DNA from: an uncultured Exiguobacterium sp.
GTDB lineage: Bacteria > Bacillota > Bacilli > Exiguobacteriales > Exiguobacteriaceae
Length of the DNA stretch: 64,000 nt
Assembly: GCA_913775715.1 (NCBI GenBank)
Contig: CAJYMC010000007.1
Coordinates: forward strand, 1-64,000
Direction of reading: 5' to 3'
Shown here one piece after another: positions 47,418-56,989 of this stretch. The translations under genes and the position numbers were made by a program. The notes beneath the pieces were generated by a model. That model made no database searches. It worked only from the letters and a program-made list of their open reading frames with translations, and was not told the origin of the DNA. Positions within the stretch are counted from its first letter, which is position 1, and every line of letters starts with the position of its first letter.

Positions 47418-48416
47418 TCAAGAATGATTCGTTACTTTTTCGAACAGACTCGTCGAGTGTTGCGGGTGACGAGCAGATGGATCAACGAGAAGTTTAGCTT
47501 GGTTAACGGCGATCGGTGCTTCACCGAAGCCCGTTGCGATCAGTTTGACGCGTCCTTCGTAAGTCGCGATATCACCACAAGCGAAGACGCCTGGAATCGC
47601 AGTCTCCATCTTCGAATTGACACGAATCGAATTGCGTTCAAATTCGACTTCCCATTCTTTGAGCGGTCCGAGTGACGAGACGAAGCCGAAGTTACAGACG
47701 ACATCGTCAGCAGCGACGACGACGACTTCGCCACTTTCAGCATGTTTGAACGTTAACGTCTCGATGTGTGTCTCACCTGTGACCGATTCAAGTGTATACG
47801 GCGTCATGACGTTGACGGACGAATCGTGTAACAGTTCGACCGAATGTTCATGGGCACGGAACTTATCGCGACGGTGGACGAGCGTGACGGATTTTGCGAT
47901 CGGTTCAAGCATCAATGACCAGTCGACTGCTGAATCACCGCCACCAAGCAAGACGACTTGGCGATCCTTGAAACGTTCCATGTCGTTGACGAAATAGTGT
48001 AAGTTCGTCTCTTCGAAACGTTCCGCATCCGCGACACCGAGTGGACGCGCGGCGAACGAACCGTTTCCTGCCGTCAAGATGACGGTCTTCGTATAATGCT
48101 CGCCTTTGTTCGTGACGAGACGGATGATTCCGTCATCCATCCGTTCGTAAGCGATGACGGTCTCACCGAGCACGTATGTCGGATCGAATTCATTTGCTTG
48201 TTCAAGCAACCGGTCGACCAGTTCCTGGGCTTTTACTTTCGGAAAACCGGCAATATCGTATATATATTTTTCAGGATAAAGCGTAGCGAGTTGACCACCT
48301 AATTGAGGTAGACTCTCGATGACCTTCGTCTTCATCTGGCGCATCCCTGAATAAAACGCGGTGAACAGTCCGACCGGACCGCCGCCGATGATCGTGACAT
48401 CATATGGTTGGTGCAT
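47418..48416 (-). CDS. yumC: Ferredoxin/flavodoxin-NADP+ reductase, thioredoxin reductase-like
   Basis: 332 residues. FAD loop [20 protein letters not shown] (residues 8-27), [27 protein letters not shown] loop [17 protein letters not shown] (about 155) and [24 protein letters not shown] (about 280). It lacks the CXXC of thioredoxin reductases, the defining difference of the YumC class. Supplies or takes electrons from ferredoxin. GGAGGG before the ATG. Confidence 0.93.
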   Translation of the reverse strand: MHQPYDVTIIGGGPVGLFTAFYSGMRQMKTKVIESLPQLGGQLATLYPEKYIYDIAGFPKVKAQELVDRLLEQANEFDPTYVLGETVIAYERMDDGIIRLVTNKGEHYTKTVILTAGNGSFAARPLGVADAERFEETNLHYFVNDMERFKDRQVVLLGGGDSAVDWSLMLEPIAKSVTLVHRRDKFRAHEHSVELLHDSSVNVMTPYTLESVTGETHIETLTFKHAESGEVVVVAADDVVCNFGFVSSLGPLKEWEVEFERNSIRVNSKMETAIPGVFACGDIATYEGRVKLIATGFGEAPIAVNQAKLLVDPSARHPQHSTSLFEKVTNHS

Positions 48417-48611
48417 CTGATTCCCTCCTAGCGTTGGATAGGTCTATTATATAGGAAGTAGGGGGTGAAGGTGCAAGTACGGGACATCTCACATTTTTTT
48501 AAGGGAAATTACATTTTTCTTTTGCAATCATTCCTAAAAAGTGTTTCAATAAGCTTATAGACATGTGAACATTATTTGAACAAAATTTTTGAGCATTCGT
48601 CTGTAATTGAA

Positions 48612-48627
48612 TGTGAAGAAAATCACA
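48612..48627 (+). promoter_or_regulatory. Rex-type operator upstream of ndh
   Basis: TGTGA-AGAAAA-TCACA, a perfect palindrome fitting the Rex pattern TTGTGA-N6-TCACAA, 33 bases before the NADH dehydrogenase start. Rex senses NADH/NAD+, and ndh is a known Rex target in B. subtilis. A weaker TGTGAA...TTGAACA pair lies near 48564-48584. Confidence 0.7.
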
Positions 48628-48659
48628 ACAAAACTACGATTCGTAAGGAGTATCAGAAC

Positions 48660-49871
48660 ATGAACACACCTAACATTGTTATTCTTGGAGCGGGCTACGG
48701 TGGATTGATCACAGCAGTCAACCTTCAAAAGAAACTCGGCGTCGATCAAGCGAACATCACGTTGATTAACAAACACGACTATCATTACCAAACAACTTGG
48801 TTGCATGAACCAGCTGCGGGTACGATGTCTGCGGAGCAAGCGCGCATCTACATCAATGATGTCATCAACCCGTCACGCGTCAAACTTGTCAAAGGGATCG
48901 TTGAGAAAGTCGACACGGCTGCTAAAACAGTTCTTTTACAAGATGGCGGAACAGTTCCTTACGATTACGTCGTCGTTGCTCTCGGTGGCGTTCCTGAAAC
49001 ATTCGGTATCAAAGGATTGAAGGAACACGCGCTGACAATCAGCTCGTTGAACAGCGTCCGTAAAATCAAGGAACATATCGATTACTCATTCGCACAGTAC
49101 AAAACAACAGGATCACAAGATCGTTCACTCTTGACGATCGTTGTTGGTGGTGCTGGATTCACAGGAATCGAGTTCATGGGTGAGCTCGTCAACCGTATTC
49201 CAGAACTGTGCAAACAATATGACATCCCACGCGAACTCGTTCGTGTCGTCAACATCGAGGCAGCGCCAACAGTCCTTCCAGGATTCGATGCTGATCTCGT
49301 CAACTACGCACACAAATGGCTTGAGCGCCAAGGCGTCGAGTTCAAACTCGGTAACGGCATCAAGGAATGTGGACCAGGAAGCGTCACGTTCGGTCCGCTT
49401 CAAGGCGATACGACTGAGACGATCGAAGCAAGCACGATCATTTGGACAGGTGGCGTCAGCGGTAACCCTGTCGTTGCAGCATCTGGCTTCGAAGCGATGC
49501 GTAACCGTGTCGTCGTCGAAGAAGATCTCCGTGTTCCAGGACACGACAACGTCTTCATGATCGGTGACTGTTCAGCAGTCATGGATCCAAGTTCGAACCG
49601 TCCGTACCCACCAACTGCACAAATCGCGACACAACAAGCACACAAAGTTGCTGAAAACATCGCAGCACTCATCGCGGGTCGTCAAACATCGACGTTCACG
49701 TACGAGAACAAAGGAACGGTCGCTTCACTTGGTCACAAAGACGGCATCGGTATGGTCTTCGGTAAGAAGATCTACGGTCGTAACGCATCATTCATGAAAA
49801 AAGTCATCGACAACAAACACTTCTTCGAACTGAAAAAACTTGGTCTTGCGATCAAAAAAGGGAAGTTCTAA
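48660..49871 (+). CDS. ndh: Type II NADH dehydrogenase
   Basis: 403 residues. FAD loop VILGAGYGGLITAVNL, then HDYHYQTTWLHEPAAG, NAD loop IVVGGAGFTGIEFMGEL (about 160), VFMIGDCSAVMDP (about 300) and QIATQQAHKVAENI; basic amphipathic C-terminus for membrane binding. Oxidises NADH and reduces quinone without proton pumping. By neighbours (yumC, yuiB) it corresponds to yumB; the Rex site suggests the main respiratory Ndh. AAGGAG before ATG 48660. Codon use is strongly biased to GTC/CGT/AAC, as in highly expressed genes. Confidence 0.9.
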   Translation: MNTPNIVILGAGYGGLITAVNLQKKLGVDQANITLINKHDYHYQTTWLHEPAAGTMSAEQARIYINDVINPSRVKLVKGIVEKVDTAAKTVLLQDGGTVPYDYVVVALGGVPETFGIKGLKEHALTISSLNSVRKIKEHIDYSFAQYKTTGSQDRSLLTIVVGGAGFTGIEFMGELVNRIPELCKQYDIPRELVRVVNIEAAPTVLPGFDADLVNYAHKWLERQGVEFKLGNGIKECGPGSVTFGPLQGDTTETIEASTIIWTGGVSGNPVVAASGFEAMRNRVVVEEDLRVPGHDNVFMIGDCSAVMDPSSNRPYPPTAQIATQQAHKVAENIAALIAGRQTSTFTYENKGTVASLGHKDGIGMVFGKKIYGRNASFMKKVIDNKHFFELKKLGLAIKKGKF

Positions 49872-49952
49872 GTTCACGTTTTAGGCAAATGTACACTCGT
49901 GCATTTGCCTTTTTTGTCGGTTATACTAGAAGAGATTCAAAGGGGGAACAGT

Positions 49953-50270
49953 ATGCATATCATTCAAGCTGTGATCGGGAGTGTGCTTTATCTCGTCATG
50001 TTCTTTAGTATCGGATTCATTTTAAACATGTTGTTGCGGAGTACATGGGTGATGCTCGTACTCTATCCGATCATCATCATCATGATGATCGACAATCAAT
50101 CGACACTCGAATACTTCACGAACGCTCGTGAAGCGATTCCGAATCTCGGGGACCGGATTGCTGGTCTACAGGCAGCGGATATCACGATGTTCGCAGCTGG
50201 TTTTGCTGGAATCATCATCGCCGGTCTATCGATTCGATTCTTGCGTAAGAGCGGTTACCAAATGTTTTAA
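49953..50270 (+). CDS. yuiB: YuiB-like membrane protein
   Basis: 105 residues with three likely transmembrane segments (about 4-26, 30-46 and 78-96). The stretch NMLLRSTWVMLVLYPIIIIM is typical of YuiB, a small conserved Bacillus protein of unknown function found next to yumB. AAGGGGGAAC precedes ATG 49953; TTATACTAG upstream may be its -10. Confidence 0.8.
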   Translation: MHIIQAVIGSVLYLVMFFSIGFILNMLLRSTWVMLVLYPIIIIMMIDNQSTLEYFTNAREAIPNLGDRIAGLQAADITMFAAGFAGIIIAGLSIRFLRKSGYQMF

Positions 50271-50297
50271 AGTCTACTTGAGTAAGTAGGCTTTTTT
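50270..50297 (+). terminator. yuiB terminator
   Basis: AGTCTACTT with AAGTAGGCT around GAGT, one G-U, followed by six T; starts at the last base of the stop codon. Confidence 0.8.
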
Positions 50298-50371
50298 CGT
50301 GCCTGAAAAACCGTTATAATAAAAACAATGTCTTTAAATAAATGTGTAAGAGCAGATTGGGTTGAGAGCGA

Positions 50372-51229
50372 ATGGATAAACAAATGTACCACGTTATCAA
50401 GGTATTGAATAATAATGTCGTCATTTGTTCGACTGGTGCGAATCAGGAAGTCATTATCCTCGCGAAAGGGATTGGCTTCGGTCGGAAGCCAGGCGATCAA
50501 CTGACAGATCTCGATAAGTTGGAAAAAGTCTACACGTTGAAGGATAAAGAAGAACAGGATCAATATAAGGCGCTCGTCGGTCACCTTGATGAAAACTTCA
50601 TTGCGTTGATGAATGAAATCGTTTCGATGATCGAGACACGCTTCGGAAAAAAGGTCGACGAACATATCCATATCGGATTGACGGATCACTTGACGTTTAC
50701 GTTCAAGCGACTAGAACAAGGAATGGAAGTCACCAATCCGTTTCTTGCCGAAACGGAAGCCTTGTATCCGGAAGAGTATGCTCTTGCAGAAGAAATCGTC
50801 GAGTTCATCAGTGCCGAAATGAATTTTTACCTGCCCCCAGCCGAGACAGGATTCATCGCACTTCATATTCATTCTGCGACGAACTTCAAAGACGTACTTG
50901 AAGTCAACCGCCATCATCAGCTCGTCGGTTTAATTGCTAGTCATATCGAACAGCGACTGGAGATTAAAATCGACCGAAAATCGCTTGATTACAAGCGTCT
51001 GATTCGGCACCTTCGTTCAGCGATTGAAAGGGTTTCCAATGGGGAGTATCTAGAGGCTCCAGAAAAAGTAGAAAAGCTATTGCGTGAAGAATATCCGCTA
51101 TGCTATGATACTGCTTGGGAGCTGATGTCCATCATGGAACGTCAGTTGAAGAAAGCGGTACCGCGCGGTGAGGCGACGTATCTTACGATGCATCTGCAAC
51201 GCTTAGTGCAGTACGATTCAGGTAAATGA
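50372..51229 (+). CDS. glcT: Transcription antiterminator GlcT (BglG/SacY family)
   Basis: 285 residues. N-terminal RNA-binding CAT domain (about 1-58: YHVIKVLNNNVVICS, KGIGFGRKPGD), then two PTS regulation domains: PRD1 (about 65-170, histidines in HIGLTDHL and ETGFIALHIHSA) and PRD2 (from about 175, ASHIEQRLEIKI, RLIRHLRSAIERV, TYLTMHLQRL). Binds the antiterminator site just downstream and lets ptsG be transcribed when glucose is present; PTS phosphorylation by the glucose permease inactivates it. Confidence 0.94.
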   Translation: MDKQMYHVIKVLNNNVVICSTGANQEVIILAKGIGFGRKPGDQLTDLDKLEKVYTLKDKEEQDQYKALVGHLDENFIALMNEIVSMIETRFGKKVDEHIHIGLTDHLTFTFKRLEQGMEVTNPFLAETEALYPEEYALAEEIVEFISAEMNFYLPPAETGFIALHIHSATNFKDVLEVNRHHQLVGLIASHIEQRLEIKIDRKSLDYKRLIRHLRSAIERVSNGEYLEAPEKVEKLLREEYPLCYDTAWELMSIMERQLKKAVPRGEATYLTMHLQRLVQYDSGK

Positions 51230-51238
51230 CCGCACGGA

Positions 51239-51272
51239 CTACGTGTTACTGATACGATCAGGCATGAGTGGG
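51239..51272 (+). promoter_or_regulatory. Ribonucleic antiterminator (RAT) for GlcT
   Basis: TACGTGTTACTGATACGATC followed by AGGCATGAGT. This is nearly the same as the B. subtilis ptsG RAT as I recall it. Its 3' part (from 51257) is also the first arm of the terminator, so the two structures exclude each other. It lies 10 bases after the glcT stop. Confidence 0.9.
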
Positions 51273-51352
51273 ATGTCGGGCAAGAAGCTTTATTTCCGTT
51301 ATGCAACGGGATAAGTCTATTGTCTACAATCCGCTCGTGCCTGATTTTTTTC
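51257..51352 (+). terminator. ptsG leader terminator controlled by GlcT
   Basis: ATCAGGCATGAGTGGGAT (51257-51274) pairs with ATCCGCTCGTGCCTGAT (51329-51345) over a 54-base loop, followed by seven T. Conditional: forms unless GlcT stabilises the RAT. Confidence 0.88.
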
Positions 51353-51446
51353 TGTAAAAAAACGGTCAGATGTCTGACTTTTTTCGTCTCAATCATTGGC
51401 ATTATTCATCATACTTCGCTCTTAACAGGAAAAGGAGGAAACACAC

Positions 51447-52970
51447 ATGTTCAAACAGATTTTTGCTGTTCTTCAACGTGTCGGTAAAGCGTTGATGCTT
51501 CCTGTAGCGATTTTGCCAGCTGCCGGTATCCTACTCGGATTCGGTAACGCGATGCAAAATCCGAACTTGACGTCAAAACTCGAGTTCTTAAAAAATGATG
51601 CAATCATCAAGGTTGCAAAATTGATGGAAGCAGCTGGGGATATCATCTTCGGTAACTTAGCACTCTTATTCGCGGTCGGTGTCGCGATTGGTCTTGCAGG
51701 GGACGGCGCAGCCGGACTTGCGGCAATCGTCGGATTCTTGATCATGAACAAAACAATGAGCGTATGGCTCGGCGTTACACCAGAAATGGTGGCTAACGGT
51801 CAAGGATATGCAAACGTACTCGGTATCCCAACACTTCAAACTGGGGTATTCGGTGGTATCATCATCGGTTTGATCGCAGCTTGGGCGTACGGGAAGTACC
51901 ATAATCTCGAATTGCCACAGTTCCTTGGATTCTTTGCTGGTAAACGTTTCGTTCCAATCGTCACAGCAGTTGTTTCATTGGTTGCAGGTCTTGTTCTCGT
52001 ATTCGTCTGGCCGTTTGCGCAAGATGGCTTGAACTCGTTCTCGCACTTCATGATGGAGAAAAACCCAACACTCGCAGCATTCGTCTTCGGTCTCATCGAG
52101 CGTTCGTTGATTCCATTCGGTCTTCACCATATCTTCTATGCGCCATTCTGGTTCGAATTCGGTTCGTACAAGAATGCAGCAGGAACAGTCGTTCATGGTG
52201 ACCAAGCGATCTTCTTCGCACAATTGAAAGACAACGCAACATTAACAGCTGGTACGTTCATGACTGGTAAATTCCCGTTCATGATGTTCGGTCTTCCAGC
52301 AGCAGCACTCGCAATGTACCACGAAGCTCGCCCTGAGCGTCGTGCAGTCGTTGGTGGTCTTCTTGGATCAGCAGCACTTACAGCATTCTTGACAGGTATC
52401 ACAGAGCCAATCGAATTCGCATTCTTGTTCGTAGCTCCAATCTTGTTCGCAGTTCACGCTGTCTTCGCAGGTCTCTCGTTCATGACAATGCAATTGTTGA
52501 ACGTTAAGATCGGTATGACATTCTCTGGTGGTTTGATTGACTTCCTTCTCTTCGGTGTTCTTCCAGGACGCACGCAGTGGTGGCTCGTCATCGTCGTCGG
52601 TCTTGCACTTTCTGTCATCTACTACTTCGGATTCCGTTTCGCGATCCGTCAGTTCAACTTGAAAACACCAGGTCGTGAAGATGAAGTTCAAGAAACATCA
52701 TCTGTTCAAGGTTCTGAACTCGCTGAAGGTATCCTTGACGCACTCGGTTCAGAGTCGAACATCAAACACTTGGATGCATGTATCACACGTCTTCGTGTCG
52801 AAGTTCTCGACAAATCGAAAGTCAACAAAGATGAGTTGAAAAAATTAGGTGCTGCTGGTGTCCTTGAAGTTGGTAACAACGTTCAAGCAATCTACGGACC
52901 GAAATCAGACAACATCAAGTCTGAAATCCAAGCCGTCATCGCATCACGTAAACAAGAAAAAACAGTCTAA
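51447..52970 (+). CDS. ptsG: Glucose PTS permease, IICB form
   Basis: 507 residues: EIIC membrane domain (about 1-400, [24 protein letters not shown] at the start, [15 protein letters not shown] at about 315) and EIIB (about 425-505) with phosphorylated cysteine in [11 protein letters not shown] and [21 protein letters not shown]. It stops after IIB; no IIA domain follows, unlike the 700-residue B. subtilis PtsG and the paralogue at 53101. It would need a separate or shared IIA. Control by GlcT/RAT is clear from the leader. Codon use is strongly biased, suggesting high expression. Confidence 0.93.
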   Translation: MFKQIFAVLQRVGKALMLPVAILPAAGILLGFGNAMQNPNLTSKLEFLKNDAIIKVAKLMEAAGDIIFGNLALLFAVGVAIGLAGDGAAGLAAIVGFLIMNKTMSVWLGVTPEMVANGQGYANVLGIPTLQTGVFGGIIIGLIAAWAYGKYHNLELPQFLGFFAGKRFVPIVTAVVSLVAGLVLVFVWPFAQDGLNSFSHFMMEKNPTLAAFVFGLIERSLIPFGLHHIFYAPFWFEFGSYKNAAGTVVHGDQAIFFAQLKDNATLTAGTFMTGKFPFMMFGLPAAALAMYHEARPERRAVVGGLLGSAALTAFLTGITEPIEFAFLFVAPILFAVHAVFAGLSFMTMQLLNVKIGMTFSGGLIDFLLFGVLPGRTQWWLVIVVGLALSVIYYFGFRFAIRQFNLKTPGREDEVQETSSVQGSELAEGILDALGSESNIKHLDACITRLRVEVLDKSKVNKDELKKLGAAGVLEVGNNVQAIYGPKSDNIKSEIQAVIASRKQEKTV

Positions 52971-52984
52971 TGTTTTAAGAAATG

Positions 52985-53013
52985 AGTCCTTCTGCGGAAG
53001 GGCTTATTTTTTT
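52985..53013 (+). terminator. Terminator after first ptsG
   Basis: AGTCCTTC-TGCG-GAAGGGCT (one G-U) followed by TATTTTTTTT. Confidence 0.85.
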
Positions 53014-53033
53014 TGGAAAAATCTTTTAGAATC

Positions 53034-53060
53034 GTTTTGCGCTAGAATATTTTAGGGTAT
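53034..53060 (+). promoter_or_regulatory. SigB-like promoter candidate of second ptsG
   Basis: GTTTTG (53034-53039), 15-base spacer, GGGTAT (53055-53060). The -10 is a perfect SigB match; the spacer is one base longer than usual. No convincing SigA promoter and no RAT precede the second ptsG. Confidence 0.4.
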
Positions 53061-53100
53061 GAACTAAGTAGTTTGTTTAAAAAAAGGAGGGAATATACGC

Positions 53101-55209
53101 ATGTGGAAAAACGTGTTTGGTGTCTTACAGCGGATCGGTAAGGCCTTGATGTTACCGGTAGCGATTTTGCCGGCAGCGGGGCTATTGCTCGCGTTCGGGA
53201 CAGCGTTTCAAAACCCGAACTTGACGCAATATTTACCGTTCCTCGAGAACGATTCGCTAGTCGTCATCTGGCGAGTCATGCAGGATGCAGGTGACATCAT
53301 CTTTGCGAACCTCGGATTATTGTTTGCCGTCGGGGTCGCGATTGGTCTTGCGAATGGGGAAGGGGTTGCCGGTCTAGCAGCCATCGTCGGTTTCCTGATC
53401 ATGAACAAGGTCATCAGTTCATTCTTACAGATCACACCAGAAAAAATCACGGAAGCACAAAAAGCGAGTGACTTGTCGTATGCGACGGTCCTCGGGATAC
53501 CGACCTTGCAAATGGGGGTATTCGGAGGGATCATTGCCGGTTTGATAGCAGCGTACAGTTATAATAAATTCTTTAAAATCAAACTGCCTGATTTCCTCGG
53601 ATTCTTCGCAGGGAAACGTTTTGTTCCGATTGCAACTGCCTTATTTAGTCTTGTCGCCGGGTTTGCCTTATCGTACATTTGGCCACCGATTGGAACAGGT
53701 ATCAATACGTTCTCAAAAACAATCATCGAAGCGAACGAACCGTTGTCTGCGTTCATCTTTGGACTCGTCGAACGTTCGTTGATTCCGTTTGGTCTTCACC
53801 ATATCTGGTACTCAAGCTTTTGGTTCCAGTTCGGGGAATATACGGATAAAGCCGGAACGATCATAAATGGGGATCAGCGAATCTTCTTCGCACAATTGAA
53901 GGACGGTGTACCATTTACAGCAGGGACATATATGACCGGGAAATATCCATTCATGATGTTCGGTCTGCCGGCAGCCTGTCTTGCGATGTACCATACCGTT
54001 GCGAAGGATCGTCGTAAAGCTGTCGAAGGTCTTTACTTCTCAGCTGCGTTGACTTCTTTCCTGACTGGTATCACGGAGCCAGTCGAGTTCTCCTTCGTCT
54101 TCGTTGCACCTCTCTTGTTTGCCGTTCACGCTGTCTTTGCTGGTCTTTCATTCATGATCATGGATTTACTGAACGTCAAGATCGGGATGACGTTCTCCGG
54201 TGGATTGATTGACTACACGTTATTCGGGATTCTACCGAACCGAACCTCGTGGTGGCTCGTCATTCCAGTCGGACTTGTCTTCGCCGTCATCTATTACTTC
54301 GGATTCCGTTTCGTCATTACGAAGTTTGATCTGAAGATTCCGGGACGCGAAGCGATAAAAGAAGGTGTCGCTACCTCAACGGCACAAGCCGGCGATCTAC
54401 CGTATGAAATTCTACAAGCATTCGGTGGTCCATCGAACATCAAGCACCTCGATGCTTGTATCACACGACTTCGGATTACGGTTAATGATAAATCAGGCGT
54501 CAACAAGGACCGCTTGAAAGAACTTGGTGCTGCCGGTGTTCTTGAAGTCGGAGATAACGTCCAAGCGATCTTTGGACCGAAATCTGACGGAATCAAGACA
54601 GAGATGGCAGACATCATGAAAGATCCAAACTATAAACCAAAAGAAACACCGGAAGCCGATCCAATTCCACAAGTACCAACGGGAGACGAAGCGCGCACTT
54701 CTGGAACTACAGCAGATACCGGTCCACTCGCTGGGGATCGTGGTGGGGCTTACGTGCCTGAAGATGGATATGTCGCACCACTGAGCGGTATCATTCGTTC
54801 TCTCGATGATGTACCGGATCAAGTCTTCTCCGGTCGAATGATGGGTGACGGATATGCGATCGAACCAACGGAAGGATATGTTGTCTCTCCAGTCTCTGGT
54901 GAGATCACGACCTTCTTCCCGACGAAACACGCGATCGGTATTCTTGCGGATAATGGAGATGAGATCTTGATTCACATCGGTATTGATACGGTGTCACTCG
55001 AAGGAAAAGGATTCGAGGCATTGGCGAAAGCCGGCGATCGTGTCGAACCGGGGACACCACTTCTCAATGTCGATCTTGAACAAGTACGACCACTCGTACC
55101 ATCATTACTGACACCAATCATCGTCACAAACAGCGGCGATCGAAAAGTCGACGTTGATGTCGGACGGACGGTCGAAGCCGGTGAAGCGATTTCGTATCGT
55201 GTAGAGTAA
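53101..55209 (+). CDS. Glucose-family PTS permease, IICBA form
   Basis: 702 residues: EIIC (about 1-410), EIIB (about 435-515; phosphocysteine in [11 protein letters not shown]), a proline/glutamate linker (about 520-555) and EIIA (about 560-700; [18 protein letters not shown] and phosphohistidine in [10 protein letters not shown]). Very similar to the IICB protein just upstream, so a tandem duplication in which one copy lost or the other kept IIA. Less biased codon use than its neighbour. The sugar could be glucose, maltose or N-acetylglucosamine-type; glucose is most likely from the close relation. AAAGGAGGG before the ATG. Confidence 0.9.
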   Translation: MWKNVFGVLQRIGKALMLPVAILPAAGLLLAFGTAFQNPNLTQYLPFLENDSLVVIWRVMQDAGDIIFANLGLLFAVGVAIGLANGEGVAGLAAIVGFLIMNKVISSFLQITPEKITEAQKASDLSYATVLGIPTLQMGVFGGIIAGLIAAYSYNKFFKIKLPDFLGFFAGKRFVPIATALFSLVAGFALSYIWPPIGTGINTFSKTIIEANEPLSAFIFGLVERSLIPFGLHHIWYSSFWFQFGEYTDKAGTIINGDQRIFFAQLKDGVPFTAGTYMTGKYPFMMFGLPAACLAMYHTVAKDRRKAVEGLYFSAALTSFLTGITEPVEFSFVFVAPLLFAVHAVFAGLSFMIMDLLNVKIGMTFSGGLIDYTLFGILPNRTSWWLVIPVGLVFAVIYYFGFRFVITKFDLKIPGREAIKEGVATSTAQAGDLPYEILQAFGGPSNIKHLDACITRLRITVNDKSGVNKDRLKELGAAGVLEVGDNVQAIFGPKSDGIKTEMADIMKDPNYKPKETPEADPIPQVPTGDEARTSGTTADTGPLAGDRGGAYVPEDGYVAPLSGIIRSLDDVPDQVFSGRMMGDGYAIEPTEGYVVSPVSGEITTFFPTKHAIGILADNGDEILIHIGIDTVSLEGKGFEALAKAGDRVEPGTPLLNVDLEQVRPLVPSLLTPIIVTNSGDRKVDVDVGRTVEAGEAISYRVE

Positions 55210-55220
55210 AGAAGAAAAGC

Positions 55221-55252
55221 GACGGATCGCCCTGAGCGATCCGTCTTTTTTT
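55221..55252 (+). terminator. Terminator after second ptsG
   Basis: GACGGATCGC with GCGATCCGTC around CCTGA/CTGA, followed by seven T. Confidence 0.92.
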
Positions 55253-55314
55253 GTGTGAAACGATCGTAGAGCACATTTGATAATGAGATTTTGCACATAT
55301 GATGATACAATGAG

Positions 55315-55338
55315 TTAGCTATTATAAGAGTTAGCTAA
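55315..55338 (+). promoter_or_regulatory. Inverted/direct repeat, possible operator of drug exporter
   Basis: TTAGCTA (55315-55321) and TTAGCTAA (55331-55338), 16 bases apart, just downstream of a possible -10 TACAAT (55306-55311). The motif is self-complementary, so it reads both as direct and inverted repeat. Likely a repressor site (MarR or TetR type), but no regulator gene is adjacent. Confidence 0.45.
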
Positions 55339-55362
55339 TTTTTTGAGAAATGAGGTGCGTCG

Positions 55363-56880
55363 ATGTCTTCGACTACAACAAAAACGAATACGACACCTGT
55401 CGTCATCGGATTATTGATTGGGATTTTAGTCGCGGCGATGGATAATACGATCGTTGCGACAGCGATGCCGACGATCGTCAGTGAGCTGAATGGATTTGAT
55501 CAGTATGCATGGGTCACGTCGGCTTATATGATCGCAACCGTTGCTGGGATGCCGATCTTCGGTAAACTGAGTGACATGTATGGAAGAAAACGTTTCTTCC
55601 TCTTTGGGATGCTTCTCTTCATGGTGGGGAGTATCTTATGTGGAATGGCAGACTCAATCATTGAATTGTCTGCGTATCGTGCCTTGCAAGGGCTCGGTGG
55701 TGGGGCGTTGATGCCGATTGCCTTTACGATCATCTTTGATATCTTCCCACCGGAAAAACGGGGGAAAGTCAGTGGGTTGTTCGGGGCAGTCTTCGGTATC
55801 TCGAGTATCTTCGGACCATTGCTTGGTGCCGTATTGACGGATTCCCTCGACTGGCGCTGGGTGTTCTACATCAATATTCCCCTTGGTTTGATTGCCCTTG
55901 GTCTCGTGACGGTCTTCTATCAAGAATCGCCGGTTCATCGGACGCAAAAGATCGACTATGTCGGTGCCTTTACGCTTGTCGCTGGATTAGTGTTATTCTT
56001 ACTCGCACTTGAAATGGGTGGGAAAGAGTATGCATGGTCTTCGCCACAAATTCTTGGTCTGTTCGGAGCAGCGCTCGTCGCGTTCGTTGCCTTTGCATTT
56101 GCTGAACGACGCGCAGCGGACCCTGTCATTACGTTTAGCCTGTTCCGGCGTCGTTTGTTTGCGGCAACACAAGGCGTTGCGTTCTTTTATGGATTCGTCT
56201 TCATCTCGGCGAGTGTGTTTATTCCAATCTTCGTTCAAGGTGTCTTTGGAGGCAGTGCGACGAATTCCGGTCTGATCCTGATGCCGATGTTGATTGCCTC
56301 GGTCATCTCGGCGCAGCTCGGTGGACAGTTGCCGAATAAGTTTGGTTTCCGCAATGTCATGATCGTCTCAGCAGTCTTCTTCTTACTCGGTGTTTATCTC
56401 CTCAGTACGATGACGCTTGAGACGTCGCGGACAGCGGTAACGATCTATATGATCATTCTTGGCTTTGGTGTTGGCTTCAGTTTCTCTCTATTGAATCTAG
56501 CGAGTATCAATGGGATCGAGATGCAACGACGTGGCGCAGCGACCTCGATGGGCTCGACATTCCGGACAATCGGGATGACGCTGGGTGTCACGGTCCTCGG
56601 AATTATTCAATCACGGACGTTCACGTCAGCTGTAGCGGATCGGTTGCCGCAAGGTGGAGCGCCGTCCGGTGGACAGTTCCCAACGGCTGATGCGTTTGCG
56701 AAGATGCCACCAGAAGTTGCGACAGCAATCAAGACGTCGCTTGCAGAATCGATCTCAACCGTCTATTTCTGGGCGTTGATTCCAGCAGTACTCGGTGTCA
56801 TCTTTATCTTCTTGATGGGGAACGAGCGTCCGATTCTGTCGGAACAAGCTACTCCAGAAAAGAAGAAACAAGCTCAATAA
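55363..56880 (+). CDS. MFS multidrug exporter, DHA2 (EmrB/QacA) family
   Basis: 505 residues, 14 predicted transmembrane helices. Motif D1-like LVAAMDNTIVATAMPTI (about 23), loop GKLSDMYGRKRFF (about 66) and motif C-type GLFGAVFGISSIFGPLLGAVL (about 140) mark a drug:H+ antiporter. A periplasmic-side loop near 425-455 is rich in Pro/Gly. Substrates unknown. GAGGTG before the ATG; interrupts the stretch between the PTS permeases and ptsI. Confidence 0.9.
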   Translation: MSSTTTKTNTTPVVIGLLIGILVAAMDNTIVATAMPTIVSELNGFDQYAWVTSAYMIATVAGMPIFGKLSDMYGRKRFFLFGMLLFMVGSILCGMADSIIELSAYRALQGLGGGALMPIAFTIIFDIFPPEKRGKVSGLFGAVFGISSIFGPLLGAVLTDSLDWRWVFYINIPLGLIALGLVTVFYQESPVHRTQKIDYVGAFTLVAGLVLFLLALEMGGKEYAWSSPQILGLFGAALVAFVAFAFAERRAADPVITFSLFRRRLFAATQGVAFFYGFVFISASVFIPIFVQGVFGGSATNSGLILMPMLIASVISAQLGGQLPNKFGFRNVMIVSAVFFLLGVYLLSTMTLETSRTAVTIYMIILGFGVGFSFSLLNLASINGIEMQRRGAATSMGSTFRTIGMTLGVTVLGIIQSRTFTSAVADRLPQGGAPSGGQFPTADAFAKMPPEVATAIKTSLAESISTVYFWALIPAVLGVIFIFLMGNERPILSEQATPEKKKQAQ

Positions 56881-56890
56881 TCACCGTTTC

Positions 56891-56937
56891 AACAACGTCT
56901 TCTTTCTTATTAGAAAGAGGCGTTGTTTTTTTTGTTT
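56891..56937 (+). terminator. Terminator after MFS exporter
   Basis: AACAACGTCTTCTTTCT pairs with AGAAAGAGGCGTTGTT with a small mismatch, followed by eight T. Confidence 0.85.
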
Positions 56938-56944
56938 AACAAGA

Positions 56945-56980
56945 CAAAAAAAGACGAACCTGGATTGCTCCAGATTCGTC
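56945..56980 (-). terminator. ptsI terminator
   Basis: On the minus strand GACGAATCTGGA pairs with TCCAGGTTCGTC (one G-U) around GCAA, followed by TTTTTTTG. Confidence 0.9.
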
Positions 56981-56989
56981 TGACGGAAT

